From assembly GCA_017622135.1 (NCBI GenBank), contig JAGARR010000037.1, positions 29,156 through 93,155 on the forward strand: a stretch of 64,000 nt of DNA, read 5' to 3'. Source of the stretch: Spirochaetaceae bacterium (GTDB taxonomy: Bacteria; Spirochaetota; Spirochaetia; Treponematales; Treponemataceae). The notes beneath the pieces were generated by a model, which searched no databases, had not been told where the DNA came from, and saw only the letters and a program-made list of their open reading frames with translations. Shown here piece by piece: positions 1 through 8,908 of the stretch; the stretch's first letter is position 1; each line of letters starts with the position of its first letter. The translations under genes were made by a program, and so were the position numbers.

Positions 1-935
1 TTTTTCAGCTGGTCCCGCAGCCGGATGATGGTGTTGTCGTAGGAGGTCCTGTTGGTCTGGTAATGCTGCCGGTTCAGCTGATAACGCTCCTCATCCCCCT
101 TCGCACCGGCAAAGTACAGGTGGCAATTCCGGTGCACTTCCGTACACAGCTCCTTTTCCAGCCGCAGAACCTCTTCCTTGGCAAAAACCTGGGGACCGTA
201 CCGTTTTTCCAGCACCTCCCAGGTCTCCTCATCGATTCGTCGGGAGCCACCCGTCCAGGAACTGCCGGCACTACCGCTTTTTCTTGTTTCATCGTCATCA
301 AGCACATCCTTGGCACGGAACATACGGGCCGGCACACGACGACGCTTGCGAAACACCATCTGCAGCAGGGAATGTTTTCTCTTGCCGCTGGTTTTCTGTA
401 CAGCAGTGAGATTCACCTTGAAATACTGCCTGACAATCCGCCGGAACTCCTGGATAATCCTGTCTGTGTCCCAGTCGCCCTTGAACCGCAGCTCCTCCAG
501 CATACGACGATCCCAAGGCATCAGAAAGGGCTTTTTCCCCAGGTTTACCTGGCACCAAGCCACCTGATATTGCACCAGCCGATTGTTTTCCACCAGCCAG
601 GCGGCCATGTTCATCATGTTGTGGCTGTGTTCCCGTCGCAGTTCCTCCAGAACGGGACGCAGCGGAAGCTCCTTCTCATACACCGCCTGCTCCAGCGCCA
701 GCCACAATAAGCCGTCATAGGTGGATTCCAGGGCAGTGCCAGCAAAGCTGGCAAAGAAGGCATCCAATTTTTCCCAGTCCAGCCACTTGTACACCAGCCC
801 AATAATCAGGTTCAGGAAAAAGTTGGCCTGCCCCTGGTGGTCAAAGGACAAGAATTGCGGCTCCACCTGATAGTTTTCTGCGGCAGTCCAAATGATGTTC
901 TTGGCTTTTCGCTGCTGGGTGGGAGAGGCGTTCAT
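1..935 (-). CDS. MoxR-associated protein, probable VWA-type partner (3' end outside window)
   Basis: An open frame on the minus strand starts at ATG 935 and runs off the left edge without a stop, giving about 311 residues. I do not recognise a catalytic motif in the visible part. It is soluble, charged and rich in Trp, Arg and Glu, with an Arg/Lys-rich stretch near residues 200-220. It begins 12 nt after the stop of the MoxR-like ATPase gene, so the two are probably co-transcribed. MoxR ATPases are typically paired with von Willebrand factor A proteins whose metal-ion site lies toward the C-terminus; that part would lie beyond the window. The VWA assignment rests on this context, not on a visible MIDAS motif. 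Confidence 0.6.
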   Translation of the reverse strand, partial: MNASPTQQRKAKNIIWTAAENYQVEPQFLSFDHQGQANFFLNLIIGLVYKWLDWEKLDAFFASFAGTALESTYDGLLWLALEQAVYEKELPLRPVLEELRREHSHNMMNMAAWLVENNRLVQYQVAWCQVNLGKKPFLMPWDRRMLEELRFKGDWDTDRIIQEFRRIVRQYFKVNLTAVQKTSGKRKHSLLQMVFRKRRRVPARMFRAKDVLDDDETRKSGSAGSSWTGGSRRIDEETWEVLEKRYGPQVFAKEEVLRLEKELCTEVHRNCHLYFAGAKGDEERYQLNRQHYQTNRTSYDNTIIRLRDQLK

Positions 936-946
936 CCGTGTCCCCT

Positions 947-1900
947 TCAGCCCTTCCGGGAGTCAGCTCCATCCCCACCAGTACTCGGCTCGAAGAGGGT
1001 GGCTGAATCCAGACCCTGGGGCAGACGGCCTCGGATGATGTCCTGCAATAGGGAACGCTCAAATTCATCGGGAGACTTGTTGGTGATACCCATATCAAGG
1101 GCCGTCCATGGCTCGATTCCCTTTTCCATCAAGGCCACCGCATCCAGCATACCTCGTAAGTCCAAAAGTCGGCCAGAAATCTCTGAGCTGACAGTCTTTT
1201 TCTGGATGTCCATGAAGATGCGGGCCAAGTCCGTGGCAAAGCTTACCTTCAGCTGAGGAAATTCAGTGCGAATCAGTCGAATCAAGCCGTCGGAAGAGAT
1301 TTCCGGCATCATGATGACCACAAAGCGGGAAGCCAGCGCCTCGTTCAAGTCCCGTGTTCCAGCATAGCCCTGATTCATAGTGGCGATAAAGCGAGTGGCC
1401 GGATGCATGGCAAGACGCTGGTAGCCCGGCATATCGATGACACGACGGAAATCCAGCAGGGCATGAAGCACCGCCAGAGCCTCATTCTTTGCCATGTTGA
1501 TTTCGTCCAGCACACCGAATCCACCGGAGGCGGCGCACTGGTACACCGGCCCTGGCCGGAACTGAACCTGACCGTTGCGGAATGTGTCCGTTCCAATCAG
1601 GGAGTCTGCATCAGTATTCACGTGGCAGGAAATGTCCCAAATGGGCCGCCCAAACACCGCCGCTAGATTTTCCGCCAGCACATTCTTTCCAGTAGCCTTC
1701 TGACCCACCAGCAGCACATTCTGTCCGCACAACAGGGCGGCGGCAGCCTGCTCCCAAATCCGTGGGCCGTAATACCTGTAGCGGGGTACGGGAGTCCGCT
1801 CCCTCTCCACGCCCTCCGACCACCGATGGGCATACCGAAAATCCTTTATCCCTTGAATTATCTGGGGAGAAACCCCTTCATCCTGCAAAAACTGAAACAT
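947..1900 (-). CDS. MoxR-family AAA+ ATPase
   Basis: A 317-residue AAA+ ATPase of the MoxR type, thought to act as a chaperone that remodels or inserts cofactors into partner proteins. Walker A (GQKATGKN) lies near residues 63-70 and Walker B (GVLDEIN) near 130. A sensor-1-like segment (FIATMNQGY) and an Arg-finger region (LNEALASRF) follow. A GTG at 1906 extends the frame, but AGAAGG sits only 1 nt from it and 7 nt from ATG 1900, so I chose 1900. The start region duplicates 28 bp found at 2510-2537, and in that copy the reading frame begins at another ATG (2540). The native start may therefore have been lost when the PIN cassette inserted. Confidence 0.85.
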   Translation of the reverse strand: MFQFLQDEGVSPQIIQGIKDFRYAHRWSEGVERERTPVPRYRYYGPRIWEQAAAALLCGQNVLLVGQKATGKNVLAENLAAVFGRPIWDISCHVNTDADSLIGTDTFRNGQVQFRPGPVYQCAASGGFGVLDEINMAKNEALAVLHALLDFRRVIDMPGYQRLAMHPATRFIATMNQGYAGTRDLNEALASRFVVIMMPEISSDGLIRLIRTEFPQLKVSFATDLARIFMDIQKKTVSSEISGRLLDLRGMLDAVALMEKGIEPWTALDMGITNKSPDEFERSLLQDIIRGRLPQGLDSATLFEPSTGGDGADSRKG

Positions 1901-1912
1901 TTCCACACCTTC
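1885..1912 (-). repeat. 28-bp direct repeat, moxR-proximal copy
   Basis: Identical over 28 bp to 2510-2537, beginning GCAAAAACTG on the plus strand. It covers the first codons of the moxR frame and its ribosome-binding site. The two copies flank the toxin-antitoxin cassette at 1932-2496. Confidence 0.95.
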
Positions 1913-1931
1913 TCTCTATCAACGTATTCCT

Positions 1932-2303
1932 TTACGGTTTCAATAAATATAATTTCAAATCAGGTAGCCTCGCAAACCCTTTGTCTGCTGTAATGAGCGG
2001 AAGATGCTTGACCAAAACCGTAGCAGCAACAATTGCATCAGGCAGCTTCATTCCAAAACCACACCTCAAGCAAATCGCCCGATTCTTTACCTCATTGTCC
2101 AAGGGAAAGATTGTACAATTTGACAGCAACTCCTTGATTACACAACGCTCCTGCTCTGTAATACGAGGAAACGACAGCAGTTCCATCTCATTGATAACAG
2201 ACAAGGCAATCGAGGAGTCCTTAAACGACTCCATACAAACGTTTCCAGCGAGTAAATAGATGACTGCATTTGTGTCCGCTATGTAATCAATCCCATTCAC
2301 CAC
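1932..2303 (-). CDS. vapC: PIN-domain toxin, VapC type
   Basis: A PIN-domain ribonuclease of about 123 residues, the toxin of a type II pair. The acidic residues expected for metal binding are visible: Asp in YIADTNAVIYLL, Glu in INEMEL, Asp in KLPDAIVAATVL and Asp in LITADKGF. The frame stays open back to 2330, but the likely start is GTG 2303 (or GTG 2300), inside the end of the antitoxin gene and preceded by AAGGA. The 17-bp overlap with the antitoxin implies coupled translation. VapC toxins usually cleave tRNA or rRNA; the target here is unknown. Confidence 0.85.
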   Translation of the reverse strand: MVNGIDYIADTNAVIYLLAGNVCMESFKDSSIALSVINEMELLSFPRITEQERCVIKELLSNCTIFPLDNEVKNRAICLRCGFGMKLPDAIVAATVLVKHLPLITADKGFARLPDLKLYLLKP

Positions 2304-2496
2304 GGATTTCCTTCTGGATAGCAAGACCATCGCCTAAATTCATCCTACCAAAGAATTTGCCTAGACTACCATTATCGTTGTTTTTAGCTCTTTCATTCTG
2401 GTGTCGATACAGTACAAAACGAATCAGCTCAGAAACTTCACCGAGATATTCTTCTGGAACCAATTTTATTTGCTCCATGACAGCCTCATAACTCAT
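2287..2496 (-). CDS. DUF2281-like antitoxin
   Basis: A 69-residue protein directly upstream of and overlapping the PIN toxin. The sequence (EAVMEQIKLVPEEYLGEVSELIRFVLYRH) resembles the short DUF2281 family, often found as antitoxins of PIN toxins: an N-terminal helical pair followed by a flexible acidic tail expected to wrap the toxin. GGAGG lies 6 nt before ATG 2496. The start codon overlaps the stop of a 15-codon leader frame derived from moxR, so reinitiation from that leader could drive its translation. Confidence 0.75.
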   Translation of the reverse strand: MSYEAVMEQIKLVPEEYLGEVSELIRFVLYRHQNERAKNNDNGSLGKFFGRMNLGDGLAIQKEIRGEWD

Positions 2497-2540
2497 ATTC
2501 CCACCTCCGGCAAAAACTGAAACATTTCCACACCTTCCAT
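2493..2540 (-). pseudogene. Truncated moxR 5' end acting as leader ORF
   Basis: A 15-codon frame, MEGVEMFQFLPEVGI. Its first ten residues match the moxR frame (MFQFLQDEG) plus five upstream residues. It stops at TGA overlapping the antitoxin ATG. A TATACT hexamer at 2547-2552 (minus) ends 6 nt before its ATG with no Shine-Dalgarno sequence, so it looks like the original leaderless start of moxR, now cut off by the cassette. Confidence 0.7.
2510..2537 (-). repeat. 28-bp direct repeat, distal copy
   Basis: Exact copy of 1885-1912, located upstream of the antitoxin. Together they bracket about 600 bp containing only the toxin-antitoxin pair. Confidence 0.95.
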
Positions 2541-2595
2541 GATCTTAGTATACTACAGCATCTCGATATACGCTATATCTCCGATTCAAGCAAAT

Positions 2596-2631
2596 AAAAA
2601 AGCCGGTGCCACCACGAATGATGACACCGGC
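2596..2631 (-). terminator. Rho-independent terminator of the PFOR gene
   Basis: On the minus strand a stem starting GCCGGTGTCATCA closes over a TTCG tetraloop; it has 13 pairs including two G-U. It is followed by TTTTTTATTT. It lies about 95 nt after the PFOR stop. Confidence 0.9.
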
Positions 2632-2724
2632 CTTGCAGAGGCTGGTGCTCCTCCATGTTGAAGCTCCAGCCTCCTGAACCATTCCCGCCGCCACTGTTCA
2701 GCTCCAGCGGGAACGGCCAGTCAC

Positions 2725-5700
2725 TTATTTATACAGCTCAATGAGGCGCTCCAGGTGCTGGTAGCGAGCCTTGGCCACCTCCTCGCTCTTCTTGAACAGT
2801 GCTTCCGCACGCTCAGGGAACTTGCGGGTGAGAGCGGAGTAGCGAGTCTCCTTGGACAGGAACTCCTGATAGCTTCCGTCGCCGGGCTTGGAGGTAAGGG
2901 TAAAGGGATTCTTTCCCTCGGCCTTCAAGGCGGGATTAAAGCTGAACAGGTTCCAGTAACCGGACTTCACGGCGCTCTTCAGGGTGTCCTGGCAGTGGTG
3001 CAGTCCGCCGGAGATTCCGTGAATCTCGCAGGGAGAGTAGGCGATGATGACGGACGGGCCCTGGTACTCCTCGGCCTCCACCAGCGCCTTCATGGTCTGG
3101 GCAGGATTTGCACCGAGACCAATCTGCGCCACATAGACGTAGCCATAGCTCATGGCAATGTCCGCCAGGGACTTCTTGCCCACCGCCTTACCTGATGCGG
3201 CGAACTGGCAAATCTCACCAATATTGGAAGCCTTGGATGCCTGTCCACCGGTGTTGGAGTACATCTCAGTGTCAAACACCAGGATGTTCACATCCTCGCC
3301 GGAAGCAATGACGTGGTCCAATCCACCGAAGCCGATGTCATAGGCCCAGCCGTCACCACCCATAATCCAGATGGACTTCTTGCCCAGGTAGTCCTTGCTG
3401 TCAAGGATTTCCTTGGCAAGCGGGCTGCCGCACTTCTCCAGCTCTGCAATCAGGGCGTTGGTGGGAGCCACGTTAGCACGGGTATTGTCCTTTGTCTCCA
3501 TGAACTTGGCCACAGCATCCTTAAGGGAGGCGGAAGCCTCGGAACCGGCGGCCAGAGTCTCCAGCTGTCCAATCAGACGCTCACGGATGTACTTCTGTGC
3601 CAGGTGGATACCAAGACCATACTCGGCGTTATCCTCAAACAGAGAGTTGGACCATGCGGGTCCCTTCTTGCTGTCCTTGTTGATGGTGTAGGGACAGGTT
3701 GCAGCGGGACCACCCCAAATGGAGGAACAGCCGGTAGCATTGGCAATGTACATCTGCTCGCCGAAGAGCTGGGTGGCAAGGCGGGAGTAGGCTGTCTCGG
3801 CACAACCAGCGCAAGCACCGGAGAACTCCAGCAGGGGCTGCACGTACTGGGAGCCCTTGGGAGTCAGCTCGTTGATGCCAGCGTCATCCTTCTTGCTGAC
3901 GTTGGCCACCAGGTAATCCCAGACAGGCTGCAGGGGCAGTTCCTGGGCCTGGGGCACCATCTCGATGGCATCGGTGGGACAAACGGTGATACACTCGCAG
4001 CATCCAGTACAATCCAAGGCGGAAATGCTGAGGGTATACTTGTACTTGCCAGCCTTTGGCTTCAGATCCATAACCTCCAGGTTCGCAGGGCCAGCCTTCA
4101 CCTCCTCGTCGCTCAGCAGGAAGGGACGGATTGTGGCATGGGAACAAACAAATGCACAGTTGTTGCACTGGATACACTTCTCGGCAGTCCAGTGGGGAAC
4201 GGTGACGGCGGTTCCACGCTTCTCGTAGGCAGAAGCACCCAACTCGAACTGACCGTTTGCATAGTCCACGAAGGCAGAGACAGGCAGGCTGTCGCCGTCC
4301 ATAAGGTTGACTGTCTCCATGATGGTCTCCACCATCTTGATTGTCTTAGGCTCACCCTTCAGCACCTTCTTCTCGCTCTTGTCAACGGCATTTGCCCAGT
4401 CAGCGGGAACGGCAACCTCGTGGATGGCATCGCAGCCAGCGTCGATGGCCTTGCAGTTCATGTCCACCACATCCTGTCCCTTCCGGGCGAACTTGGCAAC
4501 AACCTTCTCCTTCATGTGACCCAGCGCCTCGTCAACGGGCAGCACGTTGGCCAGCTTGAAGAATGCGGACTGGAGCACGGTGCTGGTGCGCTTGCCCAGA
4601 CCAATCTCGGTGGCAATCTTCACGGCATCAACGGTGTACACCTTGATGTTGTTCTTGGCGATGTACTGCTTGGCATCCGCATGGAGGTGCTGACCCAGCT
4701 CCTCGTCAGACCACTGGCAGTTGATCAGGAACTTTCCGCCGGGCTTCACATCCTGCACCATCTTGTAGCCCTTGATGATGTAGGACTGGTTGTGGCAGGC
4801 CACCAGGTCAGCCTGGCTGACGTAGTAGGCGCTGCGGATGGGCTTGTCCCCAAAGCGCAGGTGGGAAATGGTGATTCCACCGGTCTTCTTGGAGTCGTAC
4901 TGGAAGTAGGCCTGGATATACTTGTCGGTGTAGTCACCGATAATCTTTGTGGAGTCCTTGTTGGCACCAACAGTTCCGTCTCCACCGATTCCCCAGAACT
5001 TGCATTCCACGGTTCCCTCGGCGGCGGTGATGGGAGCGGGCTTAATCTCAGGCAGGCTGAGGTTGGTAACGTCGTCCACAATACCGATGGTGAAGCGGGG
5101 CTTGGGAGCGTCCTTCTCCAGCTCCTTGTACACAGCGAAGACGCTGGAAGGAGGAGTATCCTTGGAGCTCAAGCCGTAGCGGCCGCCCACCAGAACGATG
5201 TCGTTGAGTTTTGCCTCCCACAGGGTGGTGGCAATGTCCAGGAACAGGGGCTCTCCCAAGGAACCGGGCTCCTTGGTGCGATCCAGGACGGCAATCTTCT
5301 TCACGGTCTTAGGCAGCACCTTCAGGAAGGCCTCGGAAACCCAAGGACGATAGAGGCGCACCTTGACCAGGCCAACCTTCTCTCCACGGGCGTTCAGGTA
5401 GTCGATGACTTCTTCTGCAACGTCGCAGATGGAGCCCATGGCCACGATGACACGGTCGGCATCCTCTGCGCCGTAGTAGTTGAACAGGTCGTAGTTTGTT
5501 CCCAGCTTCACGTTGATCTTGGCCATGTACTTGCGCACCACCTCCGGCAGGGCGTTGTACACGGGATTGCAGGCCTCACGATGCTGGAAGAAGATGTCTC
5601 CGTTCTCGTGGGAGCCCCGCATAACGGGATGGTTGGGATTCAGGGAGTTGTCACGGAATGCCTTCAAGGCATCCATGTTCATCATCTCCTTCAGGTCGGC

Positions 5701-6264
5701 ATAATCCCAAGTCTCAATCTTCTGAATCTCGTGGGAGGTACGGAAGCCGTCAAAGAAGTTCAGGAAGGGAACACGGCCTTCCAAGGCTGCCAGGTGGGCA
5801 ACAGGAGCCAGGTCCATAACCTCCTGCGCATTGGACTCTGCCAGCATGGCAAAACCAGTCTGACGACAGGCATACACGTCGGAATGGTCTCCGAAAATGC
5901 TGAGCGCCTGGGTAGCAACGGTACGGGCAGAAACATGGAACACACCCGGCAGCTGCTCTCCGGCAATCTTATACATATTGGGAATCATCAGCAGCAGGCC
6001 CTGGGATGCAGTGAAGGTGGTGGTCATGGCTCCGGCAGCCAGTGAACCGTGAACAGTTCCGGCGGCACCTGCCTCTGACTGCATCTCCACAACCTTTGTC
6101 TCGGTTCCGTAGATATTCTTCAAGCCGTTTGCTGACCACTGGTCAACAAAGTCAGCCATGGGTGATGACGGAGTAATCGGATAAATACCGGCAACCTCGG
6201 TAAATGCGTACGCAACGTGGGATGCGGCCTGATTTCCGTCCATAGAGTGCTTTTCTCTGGACAT
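2725..6264 (-). CDS. nifJ: Pyruvate:ferredoxin (flavodoxin) oxidoreductase
   Basis: A homodimer-type PFOR of 1179 residues, the usual length. It converts pyruvate and CoA to acetyl-CoA and CO2 and reduces ferredoxin in the cytoplasm. The N-terminal pyrimidine-binding domain shows YPITPSSPMA near residue 28. Two [4Fe-4S] motifs lie near residues 696 (CIQCNNCAFVC) and 753 (CTGCCECITVCP). A cluster cysteine pair (CAGCAETAY) is near 815, and the thiamine pyrophosphate site (GGDGWAYDIGFGG) near 970. The start at 6264 has AAGGAGG 4 nt upstream. Strong codon bias and a near-consensus promoter suggest high expression. It supplies reduced ferredoxin for the hydrogenases encoded later in the window. 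Confidence 0.98.
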   Translation of the reverse strand: MSREKHSMDGNQAASHVAYAFTEVAGIYPITPSSPMADFVDQWSANGLKNIYGTETKVVEMQSEAGAAGTVHGSLAAGAMTTTFTASQGLLLMIPNMYKIAGEQLPGVFHVSARTVATQALSIFGDHSDVYACRQTGFAMLAESNAQEVMDLAPVAHLAALEGRVPFLNFFDGFRTSHEIQKIETWDYADLKEMMNMDALKAFRDNSLNPNHPVMRGSHENGDIFFQHREACNPVYNALPEVVRKYMAKINVKLGTNYDLFNYYGAEDADRVIVAMGSICDVAEEVIDYLNARGEKVGLVKVRLYRPWVSEAFLKVLPKTVKKIAVLDRTKEPGSLGEPLFLDIATTLWEAKLNDIVLVGGRYGLSSKDTPPSSVFAVYKELEKDAPKPRFTIGIVDDVTNLSLPEIKPAPITAAEGTVECKFWGIGGDGTVGANKDSTKIIGDYTDKYIQAYFQYDSKKTGGITISHLRFGDKPIRSAYYVSQADLVACHNQSYIIKGYKMVQDVKPGGKFLINCQWSDEELGQHLHADAKQYIAKNNIKVYTVDAVKIATEIGLGKRTSTVLQSAFFKLANVLPVDEALGHMKEKVVAKFARKGQDVVDMNCKAIDAGCDAIHEVAVPADWANAVDKSEKKVLKGEPKTIKMVETIMETVNLMDGDSLPVSAFVDYANGQFELGASAYEKRGTAVTVPHWTAEKCIQCNNCAFVCSHATIRPFLLSDEEVKAGPANLEVMDLKPKAGKYKYTLSISALDCTGCCECITVCPTDAIEMVPQAQELPLQPVWDYLVANVSKKDDAGINELTPKGSQYVQPLLEFSGACAGCAETAYSRLATQLFGEQMYIANATGCSSIWGGPAATCPYTINKDSKKGPAWSNSLFEDNAEYGLGIHLAQKYIRERLIGQLETLAAGSEASASLKDAVAKFMETKDNTRANVAPTNALIAELEKCGSPLAKEILDSKDYLGKKSIWIMGGDGWAYDIGFGGLDHVIASGEDVNILVFDTEMYSNTGGQASKASNIGEICQFAASGKAVGKKSLADIAMSYGYVYVAQIGLGANPAQTMKALVEAEEYQGPSVIIAYSPCEIHGISGGLHHCQDTLKSAVKSGYWNLFSFNPALKAEGKNPFTLTSKPGDGSYQEFLSKETRYSALTRKFPERAEALFKKSEEVAKARYQHLERLIELYK

Positions 6265-6291
6265 ATAGCCTCCTTATGAAATTTCTACCAA

Positions 6292-6320
6292 ATTAGCTAT
6301 CTATTAGGATACACTGTCAA
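6292..6320 (-). promoter_or_regulatory. Sigma-70-type promoter of PFOR
   Basis: TTGACA at 6315-6320, 17-bp spacer, GCTAAT at 6292-6297, read on the minus strand, 28 nt upstream of the PFOR start. Confidence 0.7.
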
Positions 6321-6452
6321 TGCAAATTTTTCAAGGGAAAAGAAGGTTACAATATTTTTTATCTATATAAAGCTAATTTATAAACACTTTTCAGTTTGAA
6401 AAAAGGCTAACATTCTCTCACCTTGTTTGCACAAATCCCGCTTTTCAAGTAT

Positions 6453-6465
6453 TACTATATATAGT
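6453..6465 (+). promoter_or_regulatory. Putative leaderless -10 element
   Basis: TACTAT at 6453-6458 ends 7 nt before ATG 6466. No purine-rich ribosome-binding site lies in between. The -35 is weak. Confidence 0.5.
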
Positions 6466-8886
6466 ATGAAATCAAGACACCTTTTCTCCCAGAAATTCCT
6501 TGCAATTGTTCTTGCGGCCACCACAAGCCTTCTTTTCCCCGTTCACCCGCAGGCAGATGCTATCAGCACAAAAGAGCGCTCCTCGGTAGCACTGGTGCTT
6601 GGCGGTGGCGGAGCCAAGGGATTCGGCATCATTCCGGTGCTGGAGGTCATTGACGAGCTGGGAATTCCCATCGACATGGTGATCGGCAACAGTGCGGGCG
6701 CCATTATCGGTGGCTTGTACAGCATTGGCTACACTCCAGAGGAAATTCGTCAGACGGTAATTGACACGAACTGGGCCAGCATGTTTGCAGATAGACCCAA
6801 CTCACCTTTGGAATCCCTGCTGGAAAGCAGGAGTACAGAGGCATCCCCCATCACACTGAAGCTGGGAAAGAATTTTTCCATAGAGATGGGCGGCGGATTT
6901 TCAATGGGACAAAACGCCTACCTCCTGCTAAAGGATCTGGCGGTCAAAATCCCTTCCTACATCGATTTTGACAGTCTGCCCATCCCCTTTCGTGTCACAG
7001 CGGTAAATCTGGTGACAGGAGAGCTTGAGTTGATTGAAAGCGGAGACATTGCAGAGGCAATCCGCAGCAGCATGAGCATTCCCGGAGTATTTCAGCCATT
7101 TCCCATAGACGACAAGCTATATGTGGATGGATTTGTACGGAACAATCTGCCCATTCAACAGGCCAAAGACATGGGATACGATGTCATCATTGCCGTATCG
7201 CTGGACGACCCTCTTATAGACGACCCCGAGCGTTTCGATGCAAATCCCTTGGACACCATTACCCAGGTGGTAAGGATTGTCACCAGTTCCGGCAACCCGG
7301 AGCAGCTTGAATTGGCAGATGTGGTCATTCATCCACCCGTGGACGAATACAACATGATGGAATTCCCCAAAGCCAAAGAAATTTACGAAAAGGCAGAAAA
7401 AGAAAAGAGAAAATACCGTGCAGCCCTGCAAGCAGTCCTGCCCCTCATCTATCCGGGGCAAGCTGATGACACACCGCCGGATTCCACTGCACAGACTGCC
7501 GAAAACCAGGCGCAGCAAAGCATCAGCAGCCATCAGTCTGGCAACGTGCTGCAAAATTCCTTTACCTTCACACCATCCCAGGAGCTTCCTGAACAAAAGG
7601 AAGGCGTATACAAAAGCATTCCCCACACCGTTCCGCAACAGCTGCGTATTTATGGTGCCGTAGACTCGGACATTAAGTTTATCAATGAGGTTTTTGAAAG
7701 GATAAAGGGCCGGCCGCTCACCTCCTCCAACATACGGCTCCTTACAAATGAAATTTACAATACGGGCAACTATATGCTGGTAATTCCCCGTGTGGATGTA
7801 AGGCCACAGCAAACAGTGCTGGAGGTTAGGCTCAAGCAAAGGGGAAAAGAGAACTGGGTCATCATGCCAAACGCAAATTTTGGTGGCACCATCACCGACA
7901 ACTCAATAGCAAAGCTCAATCTGTCCTTGGACATTCAGTTCCGTGGCCTTACGGGGACAGGCTCCATCATGTCCTTTAAAACCACCATGATAAACGATTT
8001 TGGAGCCGCATGGCTGTACCTCCAGCCCCTGGGTCCCCATGCCTACCTGCAGCTGGCGGCATCCGCCTATCTGGAGCAGGAATTCATCACCTCTGGTTTT
8101 TCTTCCAGAAATATTTCTGCCAACAAGATATCATACGCCAATGCAGATTTCTTGTGGGGCATTCGATTCAACGACCACCACCGACTACAGGCCGGCGGCG
8201 CAATCTACTGGCTGAATACAGATGAAACAAAAACCCCGGAGCTGGTGCTTCAGGAGGAGTTGTACCCAGACAGCAAGGCAAGGGTAGCAGCGCCCCTGAA
8301 CATACGCTATACCTTCACAACCCTCGATGCACCCGTCTTTCCAAGCAAGGGATTCTATGTCCGCCTGGACTCTACAGGAATTTTTCCCGTTATGGGAGAA
8401 AACACCCCCATTGCATTCAATATGACAAAGCTGGATTTTAGCGCCGCAATACCCGTCGCCCCGAAATTCAGTTTGATTGTGAATGCCCAGGCTGTCTCCG
8501 ACCCCAGCCTACAGCTGGAAAAGATTCCCAGCTTCATTCCCATGTTCGGGGTGGCTCTGGGAGACAGGATGTTCTTTCCCAATATTTCTGGAAAGCAGCA
8601 GTATGGAACCCAAAAATTTGCAGCCCAGCTGGTGCTGCAATTCCAGCCGTGGCAAAGCATCACCATACTTGGAGGACAGGTTTTCTTCAATCTTACAGGG
8701 ACAGCAGGCATCATAACCATGAGCCACCAGAATTTTTCCACTGACGGGATAAATTGGAATGGTTCCCTGGGAGCAGGACTACGCATCAACAAATCCTTCA
8801 GCATAATGGTGCGGGCTGGGGCGGGAACCACCAACAAAAAAATCATGCCGTTCATTTCGCTGGATATTGGTAGCATTCGGTACTAA
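6466..8886 (+). CDS. Patatin-like phospholipase with POTRA and outer-membrane barrel (type Vd-like)
   Basis: A secreted lipase of 806 residues. A signal peptide (FLAIVLAATTSLLF) is followed by a patatin domain with the oxyanion loop GGGGAKG near residue 46, the nucleophile elbow GNSAG near 74 and the catalytic Asp in YVDGF near 219. A linker leads to a POTRA-like segment at about 392-448 and a C-terminal Omp85/BamA-like beta-barrel from about 465 to the end. This order matches PlpD-type (type Vd) autotransporters, where the barrel places the lipase at the surface. A TTG at 6427 would lengthen the frame, but ATG 6466 fits the signal peptide and the -10 position. Confidence 0.88.
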   Translation: MKSRHLFSQKFLAIVLAATTSLLFPVHPQADAISTKERSSVALVLGGGGAKGFGIIPVLEVIDELGIPIDMVIGNSAGAIIGGLYSIGYTPEEIRQTVIDTNWASMFADRPNSPLESLLESRSTEASPITLKLGKNFSIEMGGGFSMGQNAYLLLKDLAVKIPSYIDFDSLPIPFRVTAVNLVTGELELIESGDIAEAIRSSMSIPGVFQPFPIDDKLYVDGFVRNNLPIQQAKDMGYDVIIAVSLDDPLIDDPERFDANPLDTITQVVRIVTSSGNPEQLELADVVIHPPVDEYNMMEFPKAKEIYEKAEKEKRKYRAALQAVLPLIYPGQADDTPPDSTAQTAENQAQQSISSHQSGNVLQNSFTFTPSQELPEQKEGVYKSIPHTVPQQLRIYGAVDSDIKFINEVFERIKGRPLTSSNIRLLTNEIYNTGNYMLVIPRVDVRPQQTVLEVRLKQRGKENWVIMPNANFGGTITDNSIAKLNLSLDIQFRGLTGTGSIMSFKTTMINDFGAAWLYLQPLGPHAYLQLAASAYLEQEFITSGFSSRNISANKISYANADFLWGIRFNDHHRLQAGGAIYWLNTDETKTPELVLQEELYPDSKARVAAPLNIRYTFTTLDAPVFPSKGFYVRLDSTGIFPVMGENTPIAFNMTKLDFSAAIPVAPKFSLIVNAQAVSDPSLQLEKIPSFIPMFGVALGDRMFFPNISGKQQYGTQKFAAQLVLQFQPWQSITILGGQVFFNLTGTAGIITMSHQNFSTDGINWNGSLGAGLRINKSFSIMVRAGAGTTNKKIMPFISLDIGSIRY

Positions 8887-8908
8887 CCAAGAAGGAGAAG
8901 CACAAGCT

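Noticed and set aside
3313..6045. A 910-codon open frame antisense to PFOR
   Set aside because: PFOR carries all cofactor motifs and strong codon bias; the antisense frame is open because of that bias and shows only low-complexity Gly/Leu/His-rich sequence.
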